From assembly GCA_905221605.1 (NCBI GenBank), contig CAJNDS010001624.1, positions 708,798 through 772,797 on the forward strand: DNA of 64,000 nucleotides, written 5' to 3'. Position 1 is the stretch's first letter, and the number at the start of each line of letters is the position of its first letter. Of the stretch, positions 1-12,915 are shown piece by piece. The notes below the pieces were generated by a model. It was not told the origin of the DNA, did not search any database, and saw only the letters and a program-made list of their open reading frames with translations. Position numbers and translations under genes: made by a program. Source of the DNA: Symbiodinium natans (taxonomy: Eukaryota > Sar > Dinophyceae > Suessiales > Symbiodiniaceae).

Positions 1-1854
1 GTCTAGGACTTGCACATGAGCCTTCGAAACTAGTCGGCACAAGTTTCTGTGGAAAATTACTTGAGCCGAATACTGATGCGCAGCCATTGGTCACGATTTG
101 CAAAGATGCAAGCCCTGTCGGTACAACTGTGTCACACAACAGGCATGTTGCCCGTTGCCATCGAACACCCGGAACTCTGGGCCGCGTCTCGTCCGCCAAT
201 TGTGCTGCCCCTTCCGCGCCAAGTCCTGACTCAAGGAGAAAAATCCACAGCAGCGAAGACAAGAGCGTAAAGAGCCTTTGCACCTAGTTCACATGCTTCA
301 CTTAAAATTGCTTCTATGGGCTGTCCTTTCTGTCAGCTCAGCATGGTGGCCTTGGTAGCAGTAAAAACAGCACAACGACCGTATCCTCAGTGGGCATCGC
401 CGCCAATACCTGTCTCGTGCACAACTACAGACATACTGTGCTCCTCTCTCTCCGACCATCATGTAGTCACTGTAGTCTCTGGCGCTGCTTGCAGATGCCG
501 GGCCCTAGCCTGCTACTGGAATCGGAAATGATGCAAGGGAACTCCAGAAAGTTGGAACATGGACTTAGGATGAGTGGCCCAATCCCATACTGTACTTTGC
601 TTGAGGGCATGAAGATACTGATGTTAACATGTCAAAGATTGAACTGGTATCAGTAGCGCAGATCTGCTGCTAATCATACTTCCTCACGTGCATGGAGCTT
701 TGAGCATATGCTCTCTCCTTCAATGGTACCTGACCCCGCTAAACTGATCGAACTGGGCCTCCGCACATTGCTCAGGCCCAGAGACAAAAATCTGTAGGAC
801 TGGGATCAGCAGCTAGGCAGGAGGGAGTTGCTTGTAAACTTTGATGCATCATAATTCTATCTGGAAAACCTATGCGTACAAAGATCCAAACAGGTTCCAC
901 AGAATCTCGCTGAGCGACTGGAAGAATGCATTGACGCTGCTGGAAGCCCAAAAACAGAACGACTCCGACTCCGACTGGCTTGCGAGACTCATGAGCATGA
1001 AGCCTCACATTGAACCCACTGAACCCTGTTGAAACACTTTGCGTGCCTGCCAGGTCTGACAAGATTAGCAAGAGATTGGTGCGACAAACGATAGAATTGA
1101 GTCAAGCTCAAGCAAGTGCAACAAGCCGCGGTCACGATCATGGACAAAGTCCTTGGGCCAGTCCTGTCGACCCTTCAGGATCTCATGCCCTCTTCAAGTG
1201 CGGCCCGAAAATATAATCCGCAACTACCATTACAGAGGGCAATTGTCGCATTGGCTCTTGAGTGTTTACCCTTGCGATTACACCACTCTAGCGAAAAAGA
1301 CAAGGGACGGCGCATGGAAAGGCCACCCAAGCAACTGATGCGGTTGCATGTCAGAGTGGGATGTCACAGTGCTGGCTTCTTTGTGAGCGCGCTAGACTGC
1401 AATGGCGATCATCGGCTGATCCTTCCTCCGTCCATGGGGGGCGCGACAGAATCCACGCCTGTCCTCAAACGCACCCCTAGTGTGCTTGCCAAATCCTTCA
1501 TTCGGTGCTACCAAACTCTGCCCATGTACAAGCAGTAACTAGTACACAGTACACACATAGCTACCATAGCTCGTGCAATTTGATTTCGTGCCGCCAATCG
1601 ATCTGCACAGGGGCACAAGCCTGGCAGAGAGTTCTCGTTACTCGTTTGATCCATCACATGATCGGCTCCTCGTCACGAGCTGAAACCATGGCGGTCTACC
1701 AGCGGTTTTCTCCTCTGTGAAACTGCGTTTCTCGCAGTGCGGAGGGAGATCTTCGACACTAAGATTCGACGAAACAATGACACACGCTCAGCATGGCTGA
1801 GAATGTGCTAAGTTCTTCCAAGCTTCTTGACACAGCACGCGTAGGGACGGCCTA
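1..1854. other. No firm gene; one weak plus-strand coding candidate
   Basis: This stretch lies downstream of the EHD stop codon. Between about 841 and 1031 the plus strand has an open frame with a plausible amino-acid mix (aromatic, acidic and basic residues, including SLSDWKNALTLLEAQ), and another open plus frame runs at about 1116-1538. I recognise neither, and neither shows a convincing splice context. The rest shows nothing I can support. Confidence 0.25.
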
Positions 1855-4800
1855 TTAGGCCCGATTGGCCCTCAGGTGGTGGAACCATCGTGGCGGAAGA
1901 GTAGGAGGAAGATCCTGGCAAAAGTGACATGCTTACTACCCCATGCCCATTTGCACAAAGGCGCTAAGTTTTTGGTCCTGCCCTGCCAGCTTCATCTTGA
2001 TGAAATGCTGGGCGAGCGCAAACTCGGACAAAGATAGAAACCATCCTCAAGCCCAGAGCATCAGAGATGTTCTAAAACTAAACTGCTCCACCTGTTCTCT
2101 TGCTCTCTGGAGTCCTTGTCCACATCTGAAAAGGTTCCAAATTGCATGAGGACCTTCGACGGAAGCTTGCTCTCCTCCAGCTTGGCCTTTGCCTGCTGGG
2201 CAATATGAGTACAGCTTTAAGAGATCAAGCCGATGTCTTACGCAATCCCGACCTGCAGTCCCGAGATTTTCCCAGCTGTTTCGGACCTTGTCGCCATCAG
2301 CCGAAGGAGAAATGGCTAGATGCTTGTCTCACCGAGCATTTCGGCCAACAGCCTCGAACTCGGTCACATACTCGTCACCTAGCAGCCAAACGCATCTAAG
2401 CTCAGCTAAACGCGTAAACCTATCGTAAACTCGTGTGCCATCGACTGGCCAGTGCGCTCTAGCAATACTGTAACTTCAATGCCATTGCAACCAAAAAGTG
2501 GACGTTTTCCAAATTCATGTCATGCTCGTGCGCTCCCTATGCTCTCAAGCAAGCTCCGTCGCCAAATCGTCAGAGCACTTCTGAAATCCCAGTCAAGGAT
2601 GGGTACAGGCTGCCTGACTGCCGATCTTATCCAGGGACAAAGCTAAGCGTCCGACATTTGGAATGTATCCATCGCAGACACGTGCATAGGTGAACTTGAG
2701 TAAGGATGGTACAGGATGCCAAGCCCCTGGTGGTTCTGGTAAAACGCTTTGCTCGCTTTGCCCATCAACCTGAGGGTAACACCCGGAAAGGAGATCACAG
2801 ATAAAGAAAAGAAGAAACAATTGCATCCTTGGCAGACTCAGAACATCTCATGCTGAGCAAGGCGCTAAGCGCGCCAAAGCCCCATGGACGTTGAGGCACT
2901 CTATGTTCACCGACCTTCATCACAGCAAAAGGCGAAGCCCCTGAAGAAAGCTGTGCCTCGGCGGCAGGATGGCTTCAGCGCACCCTCTGACTCTACACTC
3001 AAGAATTAAAATACATGCTCTCTCTGTGCCGCAACACATGTCACCTGCATGGCCACAGGACAGGCGCGAACCTCCGCAGCTTCGGCTTGCGGCAGCCTGA
3101 AGCAGCAGATATTTCATGATATTTTTGTCTTGCAAGTCTGTCATTTGAGTACGTGGATGGAGAAAAGCTGGCCCTAAGTTTGGAAGCATGGAAAGCTGCA
3201 GTAAAAGGCCTCCTCAGTCGTCATCTTTAGCAGCTGAGGTAGCTCCTGGTGGATCATGGCCTGCGGCTTTCTGCGACAAGACTGCCCAGGGTGCTTGGAG
3301 TTAAGGCGGAAGCCTCTAAATTGTCCATTTTCTTCTTATCCAGCTTTGGAAACTTGGTGAAATCCATTTTTTCCAGCTTCTCCTGTCCACAGGGGACGGG
3401 CATGATCAGGATGTTCCCTGTACGACGCTACGAGCAAACTGCCACTTGCCCTCCAAACCCTGCACCCGCATCAGAGTCGGGTCGGGGAAGTCGCCCATTG
3501 CCAAGCTGCGCTCCTCGCATCGTTTCACTGCGACACCCTGCGGAAACGCAGCAGCTGGGCTGTCCTTGGCAATTTCGGCATAGACGTTGGTAAGATTGTC
3601 AATCAGCTTTTTCTGCTCCTGCCCATGATGCGAGGAAGCCTGCTGGCAGAATGGACCTTGGCCTCAGGACTACTCACGACCACAACCTTTCAAGCACAAG
3701 TTGATTTCGCCGGCATGGTTTTTGGCGCTGACTCGTCTCTAAAAAGAGTTGCGCACCAAAGCAAGGTCCTTGCTCTTCCCCATGAAGGAGGGCATTTTAT
3801 TCCTGCGTGGAGCACAGGATTGGTCACAGCTTAATGGAAAAAAGGCCACAGGTCCTCAGATGGTTTAACAAGAAGGCCAGCACCTTGCGACAAACCCTTT
3901 GCAGTGAAGTCAAGCAAAGATTGTGCCAGGCTTCTGCCAAGGCATCTGCCCGGGCCAGTCTCGCCCGCTTGATCAAGTCGTTAAGCTTTCTTGTGGCCGC
4001 ACCGCGGGGCATCTGGGACAAGGCCGTGTACAGGTCATTCCTTGGCAACAGACAAGCCCAGCCCACCTCACAATATAACGGCATTGTTACAACCACAGTC
4101 CGATTGAAGAGGGAAAATCCATAGGCACCAGGCTCTTCTGACTCGAACAGACTTCTCATTTCGACATTTCGCAGCGCCCCGTCCTCAACATGCAAGTAGC
4201 AGAGAAATTTCAAGCAGAGCAGCAAAAACAATCCCAGTGCTCCAACACAAGAGTCAGGCCCAGTAGGACCCAATGTAGACACGGGACACTTCTGGAGTGT
4301 CCTTGCACGTACATCAAAGTCTCTCGCTACTGACGCGAGTCATAGTGAGTGAAGCTCAGGTGAAGGCGATAACCTTGCCCAGGGACCACATCAGTGCCTT
4401 AGCAATCAACAGCCACCCTTTTTGGAACACTACGCACAGGGACGCCGGACTTTCCAACATCTTTCAACCCGTGTCTGTCCGGGAAATATCGCTACAGATT
4501 TGTCTTGTATTCATGAAACAGCAAGGGACTTTTCACTCGAGAGCCTTGCCCCATAAACGCGCATCAGCTGCGGTGTTGTTACTTGATCAGCCTGTCAACG
4601 TCAAGAGACTCACAGTAACATACGGTAGCATCTTGCAACAGCCACTGACTGATGGAAGTATGAAAGCCATTCCAACACAAGCCATTATCAGCTGCTTCCC
4701 TTCAACCAATCCTCGCCTTGTTCAGAATGATGTGTATCTTCTGATCGTTCCTTTCACTCGCCGAATCTCGCCGAATTAGTTCAGCATGAAACGCCAACAG

Positions 4801-5047
4801 CATCCCCACAGCTGTGATGTGATACTTGCCTGATCTACCAAACTGCACGAAATAATGCCAATGCTCCCTTTCAAAGCAAGCAGTACACGACGGAACTCAT
4901 CAGAGATGTCCAGCTTAGACCTCGGAAGGGCAATGAAGGGCACGACAACTCTCTCATTCACGCTTCTGGAAGGCTCCTGCGGCCGAGCCACACATCAAAG
5001 AGTACCAATATCATGTCAACGCGGTCTGCAAACCACTTGATAACTTC
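1855..5047 (-). CDS. EHD-family ATPase, C-terminal half (G-domain end, helical domain, EH domain)
   Basis: EHD (RME-1) proteins are dynamin-like ATPases that tubulate and cut endosomal membranes. Read on the minus strand, these exons keep frame and follow the family order: 4989-5047 (VIKWFADRVD), 4867-4920 (KLDISDEF), 4717-4750 and 4550-4591 (together the NKAD nucleotide-specificity motif), 4368-4397 (ALMWSLGKVI), 4260-4301 (TPEVSRVYIGSYW), 4134-4183, 3950-4040 (RKLNDLIKRARLAR), 3855-3883, 3769-3802, 3565-3618, 3466-3513 (GDFP), 3314-3382 (MDFTKF), 3210-3245, then the EH domain at 2360-2378, 2253-2286, about 2115-2192 (SDVDKD), 1978-2045 (EFALAQHFIKMKLAG) and 1855-1914, ending in TAA. Introns are short and start mostly with GC or GA; nearly all acceptors are AG|G. 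The linker before the EH domain and the 2115/2045 junction are not fully resolved. The matching N-terminal half lies at 20.4-23.2 kb. Confidence 0.9.
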
Positions 5048-7600
5048 CTCCCAGCGCTTCACCATGGGTCCACAGAAACATGGAATGGAGCTGCTTGCAC
5101 TTACTTGCACTCGCAACTGTACACATCCCATTGCATGCTCACTTCGCAAACGGCATTTGCGAACGACGAGCGCACAGGAGTCCACTATCTACGCCTGCCG
5201 TAGCAACATAACTGTCAACCGCTAAAACCCGGAGCATCAACATCAATCTCCCCCGCAATCACAAGCTCTTGAACAAACATCTCCCAAGAAAGGCTGACCT
5301 AAGTGTCCAGCATAGTTCGCCGCCGGACTATGCAAGGCGCTATGCGGAAAATGACTCGCATGAGTTCTCATGCACAGCAACGTATTAAATCTAACTTGCC
5401 CAGCACTTTCTCCAGCAAGGTTTACTCAAATAGGCGTTGAATTGCTGGCTGCGATGGCTGAGTGAAGTACTGAACACCTGCCACTATCATACAGTGAAAC
5501 TTCGGCAGATGTAAGCTACACGGCCGCATGCTCGTGTCCGAGGTTGCGCTCTGGAATAAAGACTATGGTGACCATCGTCCTGCAAACGCCTCGGATTGAG
5601 CTGCAACTCCTTGTCGTTTCTCTGGGGGCCGCTAGACGCCAGACTGCTTATATCTGCTTATGACTGCTTGACACTCTGGAGCTTGCATTAGGTCGTACCA
5701 GCCTGAACAATCTGCAAATGAGAGGCTATTCCGGGACCATTGAGGATTGCCTGCTGGTGCAGCGGCTGTTGGCCTGACTGCCAGCCGTGGCAACCTCATG
5801 CGAGTCGGCTCAACAGGTAAATCCATGGCACAGGTGGATGCGCAGACCTCGTGTCTTGGTCCAAGCAGCCGTCCCCCGAAATCGAGTCTCAAATTCGTGC
5901 AAGGACACCTCAGACAAAGCAGCTACTGATGTCAGGCACGCAACTTGCCACATTCAACTCGGCAAGCTTTCAGATCGAACCAAGCGCACTTCGTACCCGT
6001 GGCCTGTTAAAGCTGCAACGTAGCGCAAGTCCTGCTTTTCTCCGGGGGGAGCACCAAACCATCTTTGTTGGTATCCAGCTCGTGGAACACCTCCTCCAAT
6101 GCTCTCGCCGGCTTGGGAAAGGGCGACAGGGTTTCCATTTGTCACATGTCTTATCATGATGTCAAATGATCCTCCAAGCAGGTATCTGGAAACGTCCATT
6201 GAAGTGCCATGCGTACCTCCCAGTGGTGTATAAAGATGTTCAAGCAGGCAACACAAAGAACTGCACAGACAACTCTTCATGTTTAGGCTGCGGCTGTGCT
6301 GTCACTGCAGGCCGTTCGAAGCTCGTGTGCCGTCACGGCTCCATCATGATTTCGATCAAGCCTGACTGTTTTTGCACAGGCTCCAAATCTCAAGATGAAT
6401 GCTCTTTTCTCTCTGCATTGCTTCTTGGTCGCTTAGCAGTTGCCAAGGCCTCTGCTAGAGTTTTACAGTGACAAAGTTCCTGAATCACACACGAATTTGT
6501 GAAACCTTGTGACTTGCTGTGACTTCGGTCCCCGTTGTTACATGAGTGTAAGTCACTTAGCCTGGAAGCTGAGGAATATGGGAGGTTTCATAGATTTGCA
6601 GTATTTTGCAGTACAGGCAATAAAAACGCTTGGTTGAACGGCAAGGGTGCAGCCATGTGATGCTCGTACGAAGACATCTAAGAAACCGTGCGACAAGAAG
6701 AGTGAGAACAGCATGCTTTTCGGAGACGGCAAACGAGTTAGCAAGACTCCTGTCAAGGAGTGATGGACAAAGGGCCCAGGGAGTGGGAGAGCGTGCCCAT
6801 GATGCTTGGAGCGCACGCTCAGTTTACGAACTCAACCGGGCATGTACCTGGCTCTGGATCCGGTCTGATGTGCTGGCTTTCACGTGCATGAACTCGGCCC
6901 GCGATCTCGAAAGGCAAGCGTCAGCGTCAGATTCCCACGCGTCACCTTTCGGCCATCTTTCTGCGACGCCGGCCCTGTCATTGAGCTTCAGCGTGGCCAA
7001 AATGGTGGCCAACTCAATTGCTTTCCGTGGGCACTCAGACCAGAACGACCCTGCCGAAACAGAATCTAACAACTCTCCTGGCTTTGACATTGCCTGCAAC
7101 GGGTAACCAACAGGACGCTTCCTCACAACAACTCGGAAATTCCACACGAAAACGGCCGTGGAGCTATGACTTGCATTGGCCACATGGTTCCAGAAAGCCA
7201 GCAAACGAGCTGGGAGCAACAAACGAATCAGCTGCCTTCGGAAAATGCGCTCCACAACGTCGCCTTCGGCACCTTTCACATCTTCGCCATCCGGCCACAA
7301 CAAATAAGCACATTGATGGAGCTAGAAACAACTTCGACAAACCACGTTGAGAAGCGCAGGGCGTTTGATATGTTGAAAGTTCGTTGAGAAAGCTCAGCTT
7401 GGAACCCGTGAACCCAGCTCCAAACTCCTCACCGAAGGAAGCTATTTCCAGCCTCAGAGGAGCGACAACGCAACTGCCGACGCAACACATCACCTCGTCA
7501 CACGGCCTTCTTGACTGGTTGGACGGCAGGATGCAATGACCTGATTCTGCAATGGCATAACACTGAGCCTAGGTACGGACGGCTGCGAAAGAATCATAGG
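5048..7600. other. No resolved gene; expected site of missing EHD residues not found
   Basis: Directly upstream of the first C-terminal EHD exon one would expect the residues joining the SGEKQR segment to the WFADRVD segment, and before them the rest of the G domain. I found no P-loop, RIGPEPTTD or SGEKQR exon here. Minus-strand open frames at about 5954-6280 and 6824-7303 have a plausible composition but no family resemblance I can name. Confidence 0.3.
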
Positions 7601-10600
7601 CTTTCGGCTGCCAAATACTCTGATGACTTCATCTGGTGACTCTTCCTTTCGCTGTGCATGAACATGCATTCAAGAACTCTCACGGTGCAACACGAACCAC
7701 CGTGCTCAACCAACCTGATATGTGTTGGTGAAGCCATCGACTTTGCACAGAAGATATCTGGCATCGTATCCTGCTCAAGCACAAGGGCCAGTAAACCACA
7801 ATAAACCCAGAAGGTGAGACATTGAGCCATTGTCAAGACGTCGATCACAACACGCAAAACCACTGACGTCATGCATTGTAAGATTGCAGCAATGCGTAAC
7901 AGTAGTAAGCATACGCGCTTCGTACACAACCCTCGGGAACCTTTCACCAAACTAGCGACAGTACACCAGAATGCACACCTGGCATTCGGATCCCTCGTGC
8001 AAACGCAAGCGAGCAGAGCTGAAGCTGTTTTCCGAACGGGAAGTAGCAGCAAAAGGCTACACGCCAATCTCTCCCGAGTAGGCTACGAGCCTTCCAAGGC
8101 CGCCAAGCACGCCTTGACGAAGAAGCGCTTGTCTTCAGGAACCTAAATGAACAGGCTGCATGCTGCATCCTGGACAGGCTTCGGCGGAAGCACTTGTAAA
8201 TTGAGCACAGGCATCTAACCTTGAATGCGCTCTGGATTGAATATGCTTTTAATAAGCATCAATACACCCGCTTGTGAAGATCGCACAGAGCTCGTTTGCA
8301 AGGCAATAACCTTGATTGACTCTCGGATATCCGCGGTATGATCTCGTAAACTCCGGGATGCGGGAGGCTTCGGAGAAAGACAGGGCTCTGGATTTGTCTG
8401 CACATTTCGACTTAGAGGGCTTCAACTCAGAAGACTTTTGACATAGTTTGTCTTACGCTCGCACAGAACTGGGGCCACAGCTTCCTCACTTTCTGGCTGC
8501 ACAATACCAATATGAGGATCTCCACCTGCGATCAAGCGATGCACCAGAGAAACCCCCCAATGGATGGAGGACATATTGCACTACGTCTTCTCAGAATGCT
8601 GTTCTTCACTTCGCTACAATGGCTGGAATCGCCAAGCCACCTTTTTAAGATAATGCTACAAGGGGGCGCAAGGGAGATTTGACCAGTAAACGGTTTCCTC
8701 CATCCAGTACCCCTCAGCTGATGTAGCTTTGGCCTCCTCTGTCCACACGCTCAGGATCCGTTTGTCCCCAGTAGTAACTACAGTAAAGAGCAACGTTTAA
8801 CTTGTGCCATCAGACAACTACAGTGTGCGGTGAGCTCATGTACAAGCAGTCAACATTGCGCAGATGTTGAAAGGGCCGCAGTTCTGAAAGATGCTCCAAA
8901 ATCTAAGATTGTTGCTGTTACCAGTAGTTTTCTCAGCTAATGAGGTACTGTCCATTTCAAAAAGGCTAGCAAAATGCAGCTTCTTGGCATTCTGCAGCAA
9001 AAACATATCAGGATGACAAATCAGATGTCTGAGCGTGCTCCGCAGAAACCAGACAACTTGGACTCAGTCTGTTGCATGTTCCAACTCTGGAAGATTCCAC
9101 AAACTGGTGAGAGGTCGTTCGCTCGATGTGGCCTTCACTACCACACACCATACTTCACCAGGCATATCCCAGCTGTCTCGATACAGCGAGAAAAGGTGCG
9201 GGCTAGAAGGCCGCCTAGCTTCCAAATTTTTGGGGCGGATTCCTGAGCAGGCTTGCTGAAAACATGTGAGCTGCCCAAAAATGACAGAAATCACAAGCCC
9301 ATCGGTTGAACAGGTATAGGAAGTGCGGGGGAACGAAAGAGCTTCTCAAGCGGTTGAAAGAACAACAGCTTCAAAAATGAGTCCGACACTCAGTTACCAT
9401 ACACTTGACATTACAGTTGTTCTTGGCTTCCCCTGTTGCGCACCAGATTCCTCATTGTCACTGCGCTTGTCTGTTGCAAACATGCTGGCAGGCCAACTGC
9501 TTCTGGACTTCTGACGACGAAACTCGGAAAATCGGACCACTGCACGTGTTTCGTAACGCTACACGTAACGTTAACTGTAACAACGATCAGTGCACGATAA
9601 CTCTAAGAAAGCCGAGGGCACTAAGTCGTTTTTTTCTCTTCCTCTTTCCTTTCTGATGTCTCCTTGTCCCCAGAAAGATGCTACGCCAGCAAGAGCAATC
9701 AACATGATTTTGCTGCAAGAAGTGGTTAGAGCAGCTGACTGCAGATGAGCAGGTTCCTGGCTCAAATCCGGTGTGGCCTCTTGTACGCCATCTAAGTGTG
9801 AACACTGAAACTCTTTTGCTAAAGCTGCAAAGATCACGTTGACTGCTCTTCTACATCGAAGTTACTTCCTTCCAAGTATAGTCAGTTGGTTACATAGCTC
9901 AGTGGCTAGAGCGGCTGTCTGCAGATCAGCAGACCTGTATCTTACAAGAATTGATTTCGAGCTTTTGCATCGCAAGACCGGGAGACAGTGTCGTGGTCGC
10001 CAGCCATGCTACGTCGACCAGCCGATTGTGAAAAGGGAAATTGCAATCTGCTACAGCATCCAGAATTCTGATGGCAATAAGACCTAATTGACCTAAGGAC
10101 CTAATCATTCCAGGCAGTGAATGGAGGAAATGTTTATGCTTCAGATTTCAGATCTTTCTCACCTTCAACGCGAACCCCATTGTCCCGCTCGCCCAGGGCA
10201 ATACCATTGAGCCAAATCCCAAGAAGTCGAACTTCCCATGGGGTTTTCGGCCACTTGTGTATGCTTCAAGGCGCAAAGTTTCCATCGACTGTCGCTTTAC
10301 TTGTCAAGCATTCTGTGGGTCACCTCCGTCAGCACCACCAGGCGCTGCATAGTGTACAACCTGCACCGAACGCAGATGATCATGTGGCTGATCCTCTTGA
10401 TACAGAACACTTCGCAACTGGAAGAACACGCAGGCAGAAGATATTCTTGCACTTGCCTGCCGATGGCAACCTGAGCAGGAATACACAACATCTGTCACTT
10501 CAATGTGCAAGGATGTATATGCGGCCTGGATCCTACAAACCACCGCCTATGAAGGGACACGAGCTGACCATGCTGCACCCCACATCAGACCACATCCAAA

Positions 10601-11603
10601 GAAGGACCCATGGAGCCCGTGGATGTTGACAACCCACCCAAGCGAACAGAGAAACAGAGAAACACGGACATGTGACGGACACCGCGGCTTCGGACCCAGC
10701 CCCACCCATTTCTACAGACACAGCAGTGGCTCATCTGATGAGAGGACTCCAAACATTGCAGCCACACCCTTTTAGACACTGCTGCCACGGCCCACACATC
10801 TAAATAACACATCGGTGACCATGTCCCATCATTCTGCAAGAACGACCCAACTTCTTACGAGAGAGCTGGTGGAATCACCCATTGAAGCAACTGGTGGATT
10901 GTTTTGCGGGCAAGTCGCTCAGGCCGTCGACGTAGCCAGTGAACCCTCGCACAAAGCACTTCTCGCCCTCCAACGCCTCACAACTCCCAGTGACTCCCAC
11001 CCAGTGCATTCATAATTTGTGAAGAACATTGCATAGGCCCTCGACAATTTCGCAGACGGCGTCACCACCTCGCAATCGGAACAATGCTACACCAGACCGA
11101 TTCAGCCGCTTCACTACTTACGTTATCTTTCCGGAGTATCTGCCATACTCGGTAAGCTCAGCAAGAAGGACTCTCAGTCGACCACGGTTGTCCCCTGGGT
11201 AGGCAAGATCAGCCTTCATGCAACCTGCACGACAGATGTTCCATTCACTGATGTCACTGATGTCGATTCTTTGGGCACTGAGCATCTGGCTGTAGCTTGT
11301 GTCACCCATGATGACAGTTAAGCCTTTCCCCAAGCGTCACAATGCCAATTCTTCTGACAAAGTGGCTGCGACAACACGCTCCTTCATGAGGAATCACAGT
11401 TGGACAGTTGCCATGCGGCGTGTGCCCCACGACGACACCTCAACAATGCTCAGCATGCTTGGTGTGCACAGAGGCTGCATTCTCGCAGCAATCAGAACCA
11501 GGACTGCGACGGCATATGCCGTGGGCCTGAAGATGTTCCACAAGCTCTTGCCTCGTTGTTCGTCGTTGAAAAGTGTGAAGAGGAAGACCCAAATGTCAAG
11601 ATT
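7600..11603 (-). CDS. Unrecognised multi-exon gene, probably a membrane protein (fragments)
   Basis: Several minus-strand open stretches look like exons of one gene. One spans about 11400-11603: it starts after a TGCAG acceptor, contains LDIWVFLFTLFNDEQRGKS, and then has a hydrophobic run YAVAVLVLIAA. A second at about 7715-7890 holds LRVVIDVLTMAQCLTFWVYC followed by GLLALVLEQD and ends at a GT donor. Others are possible at about 11118-11300 and 10300-10450. The hydrophobic runs suggest transmembrane helices. I do not recognise the family, exon order is not proven, and the pieces could belong to more than one gene. It lies between the two EHD halves, on the same strand. Confidence 0.35.
9725..9965 (+). 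repeat. Two tRNA-like segments, probably tRNA-derived repeat remnants
   Basis: Two segments, at about 9725-9790 and 9893-9965, share a TAGAGC motif followed by an anticodon-arm-like stretch with the loop CTGCAGA, which would give anticodon GCA (Cys). The first has a T-arm-like GGCTCAAATCC but a broken D stem and no matching acceptor stem. The second has an intact D arm but no T arm. Neither can fold as a full tRNA, so I read them as tRNA-derived SINE heads or pseudogenes. Confidence 0.35.
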
Positions 11604-12087
11604 CTGCACAGTTGATGTGACGTGATTCGACCACTTGGAACATCGAGGAAAAACAAAACTCTTTGGTGGACGCTGGGAGCGCCACGGATACTGCCTGGCT
11701 CTGGACACATCTGAATTTCTAGCGAGGGGTTGCCCAAGAGATGTAAAGGCAGCACTTCCGAAGAACATGCAGTCAAAGCTCAGCGGTCGCTTGTTACAAC
11801 ATACACATGGGGTTCCAGGTGTTCCGGGCCCCCCCCCCACAGCGAAAACTGCAAGAAATCGAGAAACATGAATTTCTTCAATGCGGCGCAGGCAAACTAT
11901 ATCATGTTTCTTATCGACACCAAGAGGCAGCCTGATTGGGGATGGCGCCCCGTGTTGAAAAGGTAAACTGATACAAACAAAGAAATGTCAGGCGAACGTG
12001 GAATTTTAGTAAGTGGACCGAAAGCCTGTCGACCGGCTAAAAGAACAGACGGATAGGTGTCAGCCCAAGTAAGCACACACATATGTA

Positions 12088-12088
12088 T

Positions 12089-12125
<37 letters not shown>

Positions 12126-12246
12126 TTTATATTATATATATATATATCTTTATTTAATAATTTATGTGTAAATATGTGTGTATATACATTGTGACGTATA
12201 TAGATGTATTTGTTGAATATATATACATATATATATATATATTCAT
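12088..12246. repeat. AT-rich (TA)n microsatellite tract
   Basis: Interrupted runs of alternating T and A, mixed with TATTTATA-type units, cover about 160 bp between the membrane-protein fragments and eRF1. The open frames through it (Ile/Tyr-rich) are products of the repeat. Confidence 0.9.
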
Positions 12247-12915
12247 ATCTAGCGGCTTGGCCGAACCGAGCATGCTCAGCCGCATTTGCCGGCAAAACCA
12301 AAGGTTTTCACATCTCAAGTACTTTCACAGAGATTGCCAAGTCCTCGAGCAGCAGGAGCAGCGCTTGCAAAAGGGCGGCTCTTTTTTGCGATTCAAGCTT
12401 CCTGCTCACGACATCTCACGACGTGAGATCAGGCTACAAGAGTGAGGAGACTGTTCAGAGCTGAGCCTTTCAGAATTGCGTCTGTGCAAAGGGTGCTGTT
12501 GAGCCTGTACACTGTACACAATGGCAGGGCCTGCTTTACATGACTATTACATGACTACAAATGTCAAATTCTGTCTAGTTGTTTAACCGTGTAAGAAGCA
12601 GTTTTGATGTTTGATGCGTAGTGACTTCTGGAAAGTTCAAGAAGGCGATCGTGTGTTGTCGCAGGACAGGCCCGGCAGCTCCCATCACAACTGGTTTTGA
12701 GAGGTCTTAACAGCCTACTGGCCATGCTCTGGATCTAAAGAATCTAAGGCTCCTGAGTGCGCAACAGTAGCGGCTGGTACATCCTCGGCAGTGCCGAGAG
12801 CACTATGGCCAGTCCGACTCTCATAACATTGGTTTCATGAACGAGCCCTCACCCTGATTGCATTGTGGAATGCCAGTCTTGGACTTGGCATGCTTTTTGA
12901 AGTCACTGCAATGGC

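Noticed and set aside
5221-5262. A DxPG-like stretch (VDAPGFSG) just upstream of the C-terminal EHD exons
   Set aside because: It runs into a stop, lacks the SGEKQR continuation and the genuine motif lies at 20.43-20.47 kb; probably chance, though worth a look if a second EHD gene is suspected.
9725-9965. Functional tRNA-Cys genes
   Set aside because: Neither copy has a pairing acceptor stem, and each lacks either the D stem or the T arm.
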